From assembly GCA_020466095.1 (NCBI GenBank), contig CM035808.1, positions 52,463,762 through 52,527,761 on the forward strand: a stretch of 64,000 bases of DNA, read 5' to 3'. Source of the stretch: Chlorops oryzae. Its lineage: Eukaryota; Arthropoda; Insecta; Diptera; Chloropidae. The position numbers and the translations under genes were made by a program. Positions 54,112 through 64,000 of the stretch are shown here, piece after piece. Every line of letters begins with the position of its first letter. The first letter of the stretch is position 1. The notes below the pieces were generated by a model that saw only the letters and a list, made by a program, of their open reading frames with translations, was not told where the DNA came from and searched no databases.

Positions 54112-55630
54112 ATAAGTTTAAACGTAGTCCTGCAGAAGTCAATTTTTCTAAAACAGCTTTCAAGCTTAAAACATGTTCATTCAAATCTTTTCCTGAGACC
54201 ATGATGTCGTCTTGATAGACTACCACAAAAGGAATGTTTCGAAGCAATGTCTCCATTGCCCTTTGGAAGATCGCAGCAGCAGATTTAATACCAAAAGGCA
54301 AGCGTTTCATTTTAAAACAGCCTATGTGAGTAGACCACGTACAAAGCTGCTGAGATTTTTCATCTTACACTATTTGGTTGTAAGTGTTTGATAAATCCAA
54401 CTTTGTGAAAAGTTGGCCACCTTGAAGAGAAGCAAAAATGTCTTCAATTAAAAGCAGAGGATATTTAAAATCCACAAGAAATATATTTACTGTGACTTTA
54501 TAGTCCCCGCAGATTCTCAATTCCCTATTGGGTTTAAGTATTGAGACCAAAGGAGTATCCCAATCTGCATTTTCCACTGGTTCTAATATTTCTTTGGATA
54601 TTAATTCTTGCAAATGTTTTTCTACTTTACTCTTCCAAGCAAGAGCGACTGATCTGGGTTTAAAGAAAATTGGGTTTGCCTCATTTGAGACATCAAGCGA
54701 AACTTTTCCGAATTGGTATGTACCAAGTTCATCTTTAAAAACTTCGTGAAATTCACTTTTTATATTAGTCATTAAAGTTTCTACATCACTTGATTCAATT
54801 GCTCTTACTTGAAAGAAATTAAAATTGAATAGTCTCAGAAAATCACAACCCAAAAGCGGCATATTGTTGGTATCAGTTATCACGATATTCAGATTTCGTT
54901 TTGACCCGTTACATTCAATTGTAACCGTGAATTCACCCACAACATTGATAGGATTTCCCCCATAGTCTACATAAGGCAATAAACATTTTCGTAAACTTAC
55001 GTTTCTATAAATTGATTTGAATAGTTGAATTGACATTAAAGAGCAGGGAGAACCCGAATCGCACGCTACTTCTATTTGAGTGCCGTCAAATTTCACTGGC
55101 ATGTAATAATAATTCGCTGAACCGCCATTCGATATCCTATAACCAGAAAAATTTTGTTTATTTGAATCATCATTAGTGCTATTATTTTTATTTGAATCTT
55201 GCGATACATACTAAACATTGTAATTTTGTGTCCTGCAAAAACTTGCAAGGTGTCCTAGTTTGCCACAATAATGGCATTTGCTGTTTTTGTGTTTATGTTA
55301 CAATCAGGCGATTCGTGGTTTCGCCATCCACAATGCTTGCATTTGACGCCCTTATTATTTTGATCATTACTGTTGCGAGCGCTGTTGTTGCTGTTGTTTC
55401 TGTTCCTCGGTGCGTTGTTGTTTTTCGGCCCCGTCTTGTTCTTGTTGTTGTCTTCTAACGTTTTTTTTTCGTCCTCTTCGCATAATCGTTCAAAGCTCTT
55501 CTCTTTGCTTCCAACGATGAAGCGATCCAACACAAACGCAGACAAATTGTCTCCAAATTTGCATGTTAATGCCGTCTTCTTCACTCTCGCATGCCATGCT
55601 GAAGCGCTCTCACTTTCCGCTTGTGTACAC
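54112..55630 (-). pseudogene. gypsy-B gag end, protease and RT
   Basis: Right to left: a gag piece (55630-55255) with FGDNLSAFVLDRF, FERLCEEDEKKTLED and one CCHC knuckle (CKHCGWRNHESPDC). Protease follows (ACDSGSPCSLMS, about 55050), then RT with LRICGDYKVTV, FTKLDLSNTYNQI, MKRLPFGIKSAAAIFQR and catalytic VVYQDDIMVSG (about 54210), ending at TTAT where piggyBac inserted. A stop lies at 54365-54367, and the second knuckle and gag-protease junction are frameshifted. Gag homology ends near 55630 against an unrelated sequence. It is the same family as gypsy-A but older. Confidence 0.88.
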
Positions 55631-56589
55631 CCAGAGAAAAAACCACGTAAAATCAATGAAAACCACATTGATTCAATGTGATACGTTAACGATAGTCTAG
55701 TAACGTAGAAAAATTTTGATTCAATATGAAACACCATTGAATTAATGTGGCGCAATATAAACGATTTTAATATAGAAACAATATTAAAATGATTTTTTTT
55801 TGGTATTGAATTAATATTGGATTCATATTAAACTATATTGTTGTCTTATTGAATTGATGTGGAAAAATTATTGATTTAATATTGGATTCATATTGAACTA
55901 TATTGTTGTCTTATTGAAGTAATGGGAAAAAATTATTGACTTAATATTGGATTCATATTGAACTATATTGTTGTCTTATTGAAGTAATGTGGGATAATTA
56001 TTGATTAAATATTGCTTTAATTCTGTAAGATAAAATTTGAAAAAAATTTAACTAACTTTTATAACATGAAAACTAAACAAAAAATTCTTAAGACCTTCAC
56101 TCACCTGTGCAGAACATTGAAGTTAAATAATTTTCAACACAAATATTTTTCAACAAGAATTTATTAGCATTTTCAGACATTATTTTTCATGACTAATAAC
56201 TAAAAATATTTATTTCTAACATAAGTTTTGCCATTGCATAATGGATATAAATGAAGAGGCGAAGCGTTTAAATCTGAAAGTAGTTTTACTTCAAAACAAT
56301 GTATTAAGGATCCAACTTCATATGCTTGGAAATGGGCAGAGAAGTTTTTAATCAGAAGTTAGTGACATAATATATAAGCTTTATTATTTTGAAACAAAAA
56401 CCTTTTGATTTTATAGAGTTTAAATGTGCTGCTATGTAACTTAGTGGACAAATAAAAATTTGGTTTGTATTTTGTTCCATTATAGATGAGTTCATAAGAA
56501 GACTGTTTTCTTTTTACGTCGACGCCGCATGAGTAAATAACTTTGGAGAAATATTGATCTTTTGTTAAATCAATTAATTCTGGTGATTC
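55631..56589. other. Non-coding end of a transposon-like unit, with tandem repeats
   Basis: Begins at the gypsy-B breakpoint with CACCCAGAGAAAAAACC, which looks like a transposon terminus; the opposite terminus is not seen. Contains the 65-bp tandem array and no gene. Confidence 0.45.
55803..56020. repeat. ~65-bp tandem repeat, three copies plus a partial
   Basis: Units begin TTAATATTGGATTCATATT and include ACTATATTGTTGTCTTATTG (about 55809, 55876, 55941, partial at 56004). Units differ by a few bases. Confidence 0.85.
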
Positions 56590-57130
56590 TTATGTAATGA
56601 AAGGTTCTATTCCATTTTCATTGTCTAATAAAAACTTGGAAAACTTTATTCCCGATTTTATAGCTATAGAATAAGGTGGGTTTATTCTTGAGGCTGTGTT
56701 GTTAAAATATGCCTTAGCTTCTCTGTGTTTTGCTTCAAACCGCATTGACCAAACATATTTCAAGGGCCCACATTTGTTTATGGCCATACAATAATGAACA
56801 AGGAAGTGGTGCTTAGGCTTTAGCGCGCCATAAATTTTAATATATTTTGAATGGCGTGCCTCAATTAAGTCTCTTAAGACAAATAAGTCGTCGTTGGAGT
56901 ATGTTGGTCTTAAAATATAATCAATGATTTGCAATAAAAGTATAAGGACTTCCCAGTGAATATTAGAGACAGAAACTAAATCTCCTTTCATGAGTGGTAA
57001 GAAATGAACGAAACATTTTGTTTCACTTGCAGTCATTTTTAAATTGAATGATTTCAATCTCTCGATTTGCAAAGCCAAAGAATTGTTACCGATTTCCGTT
57101 TCACCGAAAGGGAAAAGTTGCTTTCTACTA
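56590..57130 (-). pseudogene. Transposon-derived 'KPKHHF' protein fragment
   Basis: A 162-codon frame from 57078, extendable upstream to about 57130 without stop (RKQLFPFGETEIGNNSL), contains LKMTASETKCFVHFLPLM, GDLVSVSNIHWEVLILLLQI, LKPKHHFLVHYCMAINKCGP and SMRFEAKHREAKAYF, ending at 56590. I know this motif set from animal genes that behave like transposons, but do not know a function or a superfamily with certainty. The right edge abuts the leader of the LTR element (57139). No N-terminal part is present, so it is a fragment. The frame is free of stops. Confidence 0.55.
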
Positions 57131-57139
57131 TTTATTTGA

Positions 57140-57157
57140 TCCTACCGGCTGCGCCAA
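57140..57157 (-). other. Primer binding site of the right-hand LTR element
   Basis: On the - strand TGGCGCAGCCGGTAGGAT follows the LTR end CACAGCA after TTAT. It resembles the TGGCGCAGTCGG-type site used by 17.6/297-group gypsy elements (tRNA-Ser). Confidence 0.7.
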
Positions 57158-57160
57158 TAA

Positions 57161-57932
57161 TGCTGTGATTCTAAGCAAAAGATATGTTCCCTGTGAACAT
57201 AATGCCTAAAATCCTTTGTGAAAATAAAGAGTACACAAGAATTATACTTTATAATGTTGTTTATTAATCCTTATTTTTTTCACAATGTTATTAATGCTAT
57301 CGCCTTACATTTACTCTTAAAACTTCCCTAATTCCCTATTCTCCAAGTCCACGCTCTAATCGCTGTTGCCACTGGTGAGTACATGCGAGTCGAGTTGGGA
57401 CTGTCGCAAACTGGCCTTCCGCAAAGAATCCCCTTCTCCAATTCGATCTTCCGTTTATAAAGAATGAAACCGCTGATGCCGCATTGTTGATTTCGCAATT
57501 GCTGTCAGACGATTTTTCCCGAAGTTGCTGCGTAGGTTCAATGTTGACAATGTTGACAATGTCGATTTGCTTTTGCTCAATTGATTTTCGAGCTCACCAG
57601 ATGTCACACTCGCCGCATAAGCACTTTCGCCAGGTGTTGTCTGAATTCGCTTGTCAAGTATTTCTGCTCGCCGATCTGGTCGTGTGCCAACGTTGGTCAT
57701 ATTTCGCATTTAAGCTTGGATTGATTGTTGTTGTTGTTGTTGTTCTTTCGTTTGTGCTGAAGTCGTTCTGCTATATTTCGGTATGTTCATATAAAGGTGA
57801 CCATCGTGCATAATAATTGAATGCTCGTGAGTCGAATGTTGACTCACAACATCCCTCCCCCCTTTGCGGGAGTCGCGAGCATCGTGACTGCAAGCTGTCG
57901 GAATGTCTGCTAAAAAAAACTGTCGCACGACA
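57161..57932 (-). repeat. LTR of a gypsy-type element (copy A)
   Basis: On the - strand the LTR starts at TGTTGTGAGTCAAC (57851) or, alternatively, TGTCGTGCGACAG (57932). Both starts are preceded by purine runs (AAAGGGGGGAGGGA and AAAAGGGGGAGGGA), and both are candidate polypurine tracts. An AATAAA signal and ACAGCA end (57161) precede the primer binding site. No coding is expected; the 84-codon frame at 57455-57709 lies in the LTR. The left part of the element is lost at about 57135. Confidence 0.7.
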
Positions 57933-59900
57933 TCCCTCCCCCTTTTAAAGGAGTTGTTGGCCAGATTGTGATGACTTGCTTCGCAAAATTTTATCCCCTG
58001 AAGATTGCTGGTTGCTGCAGTTATTATTATTGTTCTGCGTTGATATTGATGTACTCGAAAATTCCGCTAAGTCCTTTATGTACGGCTACTTGTGTAGTTG
58101 ATTCCTCTGTTGGTGCGTGTTGGAGCTCGACGGCTAGCTAATGAAATATGCTTACTTCTATACAATATTCTTTTCTCTACTTTGATAAAAATATTCTTGT
58201 GTAAACAATTTTTTAAACTTCTTTTTGGTTTTTGTTTATTTTTTCGTAAAGGTTTCTAATTTAATTGCAGAGTTGTTCGTTTTGCTTTAACTTTAAACTT
58301 CTCACATTCTATTAGTACATTATATATTCTTTCTCTTTTCTTTATGTTAATACTCTGCTAACAATTTCTATTTTTTTTCTCTTTTTTTTTATACTTCTCA
58401 CTTGTCTGAAAAAAATGACAGTTTAAATTTATCAGTTTAATTCTCTTTAGACTGTTTATTGATCGTGTTTGATTTAATCGGTCCTTTCCCCTCTTTAAGT
58501 GAGGTTAAAATTCGTATGCATAGATTTATATAGTTTTCATAAAGGTTTGTTGGTACAGTTTTTCTTTCAAATCTATTTGAAATTGTTTAGTTAAATCGTC
58601 TTTTTAAAATAATCCTTTTTACCAGTATTTTCTAGATTACTATCAATAACTTATCAGTATTAATGTTTTTTATTTAAAACTTTTATGCCATTGTATTCTT
58701 TTTAAACTATTTATTTTCTGTTACAACTAGACTTCGTTTTCAAATAGTTATTAATTTATCATAATTTACTCTTTAACTTTTTTAATTATAGTTTCAATCA
58801 AATATTTTTTGTGTAGATTTTTATTAAGACCAATTTCCAAATTATGTTGATGTACGACTTTATGTGAGCTTATTGGTCAGAAAGTTAGATGCAAATAAAA
58901 AAACAATTATTCCATCATTTGCCCAACGTTTCGTTCCTTTTTGGGAACATCTTCAGGAGCTTTTTATTTGGTGGAATTTATTTTTGTTTTATTGTATAAC
59001 TTTAGTCAAATTAACGTTCGTCAAGAATTTAAATAAAATTGCAAAAATAATCATTGTCATTTCGTTGTTGTATTTAAACGCAATATGTTGTATTCGGAGA
59101 GCCTGCCGAAGCGAAACCATAAAGGACTACAACAACAACAATGAGGAACTTTTTTCAACATATTGCGTTTAAATACAACAACGAAATGACAATGATTATT
59201 TTTGCAATTTTATTTAAATTCTTGACGAACGTTAATTTGACTAAAGTTATACAATAAAACAAAAATAAATTCCACCAAATAAAAAGCTCCTGAAGATGTT
59301 CCCAAAAAGGAACGAAACGTTGGGCAAATGATGGAATAATTGTTTTTTATTTGCATCTAACTTTCTGACCAATAAGCTCACATAAAGTCGTACATCAAAT
59401 ATTTTTTCATTTTCTTGTTTTCTGTTTTTTCTCTTAAATTTTTCATCTATTTTGCTTTTTTTTTTGTTTTGAAATTTTTTCTACTTTCTCTTTTAATTTT
59501 TTCGAAAGAGTTTTTTATTTATTATTTAGTTGACTTTTTTTTTTCTTTCTTTTTATATATAAACTGATGTTATGTTAAACTCAAAATACCTATATTTTCA
59601 AGGTATTGATTTTATTAAATATCTTTGTAACATATACAAATATGTATTAAATACCTGTATATGTTTCTTATTATACTTACCAGCTTATTTTCCGTTTTTG
59701 TTATTATTCTTCTCTCTCGTTCTTCTAGTCGAGCAAATTGGTTTACAGTCATTGTCAGTTTTATTTGAACCGAGTTTCCTCTTGTTCCTAATCTTGTCTT
59801 GAAAATATAAAACATATAAAAATTGCTGTGCTCGAGTCCCTTCTGTATTCTTTTGCTTTTTACTTTTCGTACGTTAGCAACGTTCTGGTTTCAAATATCA
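57559..59900. repeat. 2.34-kb direct duplication, copy A
   Basis: From GTCGATTTGCTTTTGCTC (57559) to TTTCAAATATCA (59900) this is almost identical to 61660-64000, with only scattered substitutions and single-base length changes in A or T runs. It includes part of the LTR, both purine tracts, low-complexity internal sequence and a 550-bp palindrome. Confidence 0.93.
58847..59398. repeat. Near-perfect 550-bp palindrome, copy A
   Basis: Arms 58847-59090 and 59156-59398 (TTGATGTACGACTTTATG at the outer ends) are complementary almost base for base, with a 65-bp loop. Non-coding; a foldback-type or hairpin MITE insert in the LTR element. Confidence 0.9.
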
Positions 59901-60204
59901 TGATACGTTGCTTCAGAGCTTTCATTGGCAAAATAAACTGTTCGGTTCTTTTTGTTTTGTTTTTCGCTTATTGCTTTAATTTAAAAAAACATTTTTTTTT
60001 ATGAAATAAAAACGCATACCGGGGCCTGTTCAAAATATTCGTGACTGTAAGACCTTAAAATAGTTTTTAAGATTTCAATTCTTTTTCTTTAAAGTTTTCA
60101 TAGGAAATTCTAATTTATACATCGCCCTAAGCGATGTTTAAAAGAAACTCTGTCATAATTAATTTAAAACGTTTAGATCTCACTTTACGTGATAAAAATC
60201 TTTG
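59901..60204. other. Non-coding continuation of the duplicated element
   Basis: Follows copy A beyond the part comparable within the window (copy B runs off the right edge). No gene. Confidence 0.45.
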
Positions 60205-61067
60205 TTATACCCGATACACTCTGTGTCGAGGGTATATTGCGTTTGTTGGGTTGTGTGTAACAGCCAGAACCAGTCGAGATAGACCATACAAAATGTATAT
60301 AGAAATGATCAGCGTCACCAGGAGATTCGATTTAGACATGTCCGTCTGTCCGTCTGTCTGTCTGTCCGTCTGTCTGTATACAGTTATCTTATCGAAGGGG
60401 TTGAGTTATCGTAACCAAATTTGGTATGCGTGCTCACGGGGACATGAGTAAGAACAAGTTCGAGAATGGACCCGATCGGACCATTTTTAGGGGTACCTCC
60501 AGTACTAGGGTCTGTTATGAAAATCACAAAAACTGCTTTAAAATCGAAGTTTTTCAAGATATTTTGATGAAACTTGGTATTTGAACATGTTTAAAGGCAA
60601 GTAATATGATTTCAAAAAATTTGAAAAGTGGGCGTGGCATAAGGGCGTTTTTCGAAAATTGTCTCCTACACCCGAAATACAAATGGGACTTGAACGAAAG
60701 TTGGTACGTATGCTTCCTTGATAGCCAGTAACGTCCTCCCAAAACTTTTTTCGATAGAACCATTATTAAGGGTACCTCTAGTACTAGGGTCTGTGACAAA
60801 AATCCCAAAAATGCCTCAAAAGCGGATTTTATTGAAATATTTCAATGAAACTTAGAATTTAAGCGTATATATAAGGGTCCGATTAGAATCCCGAAAAAAT
60901 TGAAAAAGTGGGCGTGGCAAATGGGCGGTTTTTATAAAAAAATTTAACAGTATATGGGCCCAATATGTCCTTAAACACCTCTTGATATTAAAAATTATTC
61001 GAACATAAGTGTCTGTGTCGGGTATTCTATTGTCAGGCTCGCCTGACTATAACACCCTTACTTGTTT
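60205..61067. repeat. Dispersed ~850-bp repeat, copy 2
   Basis: Nearly identical to 38565-39412, same ends. Its CCGTCTGTCTGT run is longer by about 16 bp. Inserted between the two 2.34-kb duplicates. Confidence 0.85.
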
Positions 61068-61094
61068 TTTGATTGTTTTTTTTTTAATAACTTT

Positions 61095-61808
61095 TTACGG
61101 CACTTTAAAATTGTACGAATATATTTTGCTTAAAGGATTCGTTTTTAAAGTTAAAATTTCGCTATCGCTAATATTTGACTTAATGGTGTGGTTCACGACA
61201 TCCCATTTAAAATTTTGTTGTAGTAAAACGATTGCTCTTAAAAACCTGTTATAGACTGTTTTTACTGTATCAAAAAACTTTTTTAATACCTTTCTTATTA
61301 CCTTTCGATTCCTGAGCATACTTGACATGTCCCTAGGATCAATTTTTTCACTTAAATTGTTCGTTTCATGATTTTTAACTCTTTCTTGATTTCCCGACCG
61401 GGGTAAATCTGATGCCTTTACTGCAGAATTGTGTGGCCTACTCAGTGGGTCCTTAAAATTTTCCTCTGATATTTCTTCTTTACATGAAAAATCATATTCC
61501 TTCTTCAATAAATTACCATAACGATTTCTGTCGACTTCTTCGTCGAGTTTATAATCTTCACTACCTGACTCTTTATTCACTTCAACCTCACTGATTTCCA
61601 AAATATGTGATACACTGTAAAGCGGGCACTGTACTGCCATCGCACTAGATAAAACGCTTGTCGATTTGCTTTTGCTCAATTGATTTTCGAGCTCACCAGA
61701 TGTCACACTCGCCGCATAAGCACTTTCGCCAGGTGTTGTCTGAATTCGCTTGTCAAGTATTTCTGCTCGCCGCTCTGGTCGTGTGCCAACGTTGATCATA
61801 TTTCGCAT
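61095..61808 (-). other. Unidentified 237-codon open frame across the copy B junction
   Basis: The first ~50 codons (61808-61660) lie in the duplicated LTR, and the rest (61659-61095) is unique. It is Lys/Glu-rich (for example KESGSEDYKLDEEVDRNR) with no motif I recognise. Length without stops is notable in AT-rich sequence, but a start inside an LTR U3 makes a real gene doubtful. It could be gag or accessory coding sequence of the LTR element, or chance. Confidence 0.3.
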
Positions 61809-64000
61809 TTAAGCTTGGATTGGTTGTTGTTGTTGTTGTTGTTCTTTCGTTTGTGCTGAAGTCGTTCTGCTATATTTCGGTATGTTCATATAAAGGTGAC
61901 CATCGTGCATAATAATTGAATGCTCGTGAGTCGAATGTTGACTCACAACATCCCTCCCCCCTTTGCGGGAGTCGCGAGCATCGTGACTGCAAGCTGTCGG
62001 AATGTCTGCTAAAAAAAACTGTCGCACGACATCCCTCCCCCTTTTAAAGGAGTTGTTGGCCAGATTGTGATGACTTGCTTCGCAAAATTTTATCCCCTGA
62101 AGATTGCTGGTTGCTGCAGTTATTATTATTGTTCTGCGTTGATATTGATGTACTCGAAAATTCCGCTAAGTCCTTTATGTACGGCTACTTGTGTAGTTGA
62201 TTCCTCTGTTGGTGCGTGTTGGAGCTCGACGGCTAGCTAATGAAATATGCTTACTTCTATACAATATTCTTTTCTCTACTTTGATAAAAATATTCTTGTG
62301 TAAACAATTTTTTAAACTTCTTTTTGGTTTTTGTTTATTTTTTCGTAAAGGTTTCTAATTTAATTGCAGAGTTGTTCGTTTTGCTTTAACTTTAAACTTC
62401 TCACATTCTATTAGTACATTATATATTCTTTCTCTTTTCTTTATGTTAATACTCTGCTAACAATTTCTATTTTTTTTCTCTTTTTTTTTTTATACTTCTC
62501 ACTTGTCTGAAAAAATGACAGTTTAAATTTATCAGTTTAATTCTCTTTAGACTGTTTATTGATCGTGTTTGATTTAATCGGTCCTTTCCCCTCTTTAAGT
62601 GAGGTTAAAATTCGTATGCATAGATTTATATAGTTTTCATAAAGGTTTGTTGGTACAGTTTTTCTTTCAAATCTATTTGAAATTGTTTAGTAAAATCGTC
62701 TTTTTAAAATAATCCTTTTTACCAGTATTTTCTAGATTACTATCAATAACTTATCAGTATTAATGTTTTTTATTTAAAACTTTTATGCCATTGTATTCTT
62801 TTTAAACTATTTATTTTCTGTTACAACTAGACTTCGTTTTCAAATAGTTATTAATTTATCATAATTTACTCTTTAACTTTTTTAATTATAGTTTCAATCA
62901 AATATTTTTTGTGTAGATTTTTATTAAGACCAATTTCCAAATTATGTTGATGTACGACTTTATGTGAGCTTATTGGTCAGAAAGTTAGATGCAAATAAAA
63001 AACAATTATTCCATCATTTGCCCAATGTTTCGTTCCTTTTTGGGAACATCTTCAGGAGCTTTTTATTTGGTGGAATTTATTTTTGTTTTATTGTATAACT
63101 TTAGTCAAATTAACGTTCGTCAAGAATTTAAATAAAATTGCAAAAATAATCATTGTCATTTCGTTGTTGTATTTAAACGCAATATGTTGTATTCGGAGAG
63201 CCTGCCGAAGCGAAACCATAAAGGACTACAACAACAACAATGAGGAACTTTTTTCAACATATTGCGTTTAAATACAACAACGAAATGACAATGATTATTT
63301 TTGCAATTTTATTTAAATTCTTGACGAACGTTAATTTGACTAAAGTTATACAATAAAACAAAAATAAATTCCACCAAATAAAAAGCTCCTGAAGATGTTC
63401 CCAAAAAGGAACGAAACGTTGGGCAAATGATGGAATAATTGTTTTTTATTTGCATCTAACTTTCTGACCAATAAGCTCACATAAAGTCGTACATCAAATA
63501 TTTTTTCATTTTCTTGTTTTCTGTTTTTTTCTCTTAAATTTTTCATCTATTTTGCTTTTTTTTTTGTTTTGAAATTTTTTCTACTTTCTCTTTTAATTTT
63601 TTCGAAAGAGTTTTTTATTTATTATTTAGTTGACTTTTTTTTTTCTTTCTTTTTATATATAAACTGATGTTATGTTAAACTCAAAATACCTATATTTTCA
63701 AGGTATTGATTTTATTAAATATCTTTGTAACATATACAAATATGTATTAAATACCTGTATATGTTTCTTATTATACTTACCAGCTTATTTTCCGTTTTTG
63801 TTATTATTCTTCTCTCTCGTTCTTCTAGTCGAGCAAATTGGTTTTCAGTCATTGTCAGTTTTATTTGCACCGAGTTTCCTCTTGTTCCTAATCTTGTCTT
63901 GAAAATATAAAACATATAAAAATTGCTGTGCTCGAGTCCCTTCTGTATTCTTTTGCTTTTTACTTTTCGTACGTTAGCAACGTTCTGGTTTCAAATATCA
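61660..64000. repeat. 2.34-kb direct duplication, copy B (runs off the window)
   Basis: Matches 57559-59900 about 4.1 kb downstream, in the same orientation. It holds a truncated LTR (61660-61950 or 62032), both purine tracts (near 61955 and 62035) and the palindrome at 62947-63497. It continues past the window end. Confidence 0.93.
62947..63497. repeat. Near-perfect 550-bp palindrome, copy B
   Basis: Same element as at 58847-59398 at the same relative place, so it was present before the duplication or belongs to the shared parent element. Confidence 0.9.

Noticed and set aside
55803..56020. CRISPR-like or centromeric satellite array
   Set aside because: Only three contiguous ~65-bp units; local minisatellite in a transposon-like end.
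58864..59172. 102-codon + frame with a membrane-like segment
   Set aside because: Lies across the palindrome and reads through the hairpin loop; the same frame recurs shorter in copy B because of a one-base change.

Overview
The window reads as a stretch of an AT-rich insect genome, most likely a higher fly (Diptera, Brachycera). This rests on two small exons that read as an SK-type calcium-activated potassium channel, an irritans-type mariner, Dong/R4, jockey, BEL/Pao, gypsy, piggyBac, hAT and PIF/Harbinger elements, and no bacterial gene organisation. Almost everything is transposable-element debris. The only host coding sequence I can support is the pair of SK exons at 30.2-30.5 kb (+ strand), so much of the window is probably SK introns or flanks filled by insertions. 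I found no tRNA gene, rRNA gene or CRISPR array.

Layout, left to right. 1-12.6 kb: palindromic MITEs, a broken jockey-type element (1.9-4.0 kb, - strand), a pair of inverted tandem-repeat arms (4.3-4.7 and 7.9-8.5 kb), a hAT MITE nested in a TTA-flanked palindromic MITE (6.45-7.03 kb), a 42-bp tandem repeat, hAT transposase remnants and a decayed non-LTR fragment. 12.65-20.76 kb: one BEL/Pao retroelement on the - strand with both 315-bp LTRs, gag-pol in one frame broken by stops, and a decayed envelope-like gene. 20.8-26.7 kb: a Dong/R4-type non-LTR element set in a TAA repeat and split by a 1.28-kb hAT derivative. 26.7-30.2 kb: palindromic MITEs and a three-layer nest containing an internally deleted PIF/Harbinger element with MADF and transposase starts. 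30.2-32.5 kb: the SK exons and intron sequence.

32.5-55.6 kb is a deep nest. An old gypsy copy (called gypsy-B here) survives as four separated pieces. It is joined to a second, mdg1-like gypsy (gypsy-C), itself split by a mariner, a hAT and a 3.4-kb foldback element that in turn holds an 850-bp dispersed repeat and a hAT element. gypsy-B's reverse transcriptase is also split by a piggyBac element (43.25-54.11 kb). That element contains a 7-kb DNA transposon with 12-bp TIRs, a 4-bp target duplication and an unusual putative DDE-type gene. The gene is cut in two by a younger gypsy (gypsy-A, 46.79-50.92 kb) with 164-bp LTRs.

55.6-64 kb: a transposon-derived ORF, then an LTR element with a primer binding site, and a highly similar 2.34-kb direct duplication (57.56-59.90 and 61.66-64.00 kb), each copy holding a near-perfect 550-bp palindrome.

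Most coding pieces are dead (stops, frameshifts, splits). Target duplications let the insertion order be read directly in many places. All family names come from motifs read by eye; no database search was run.
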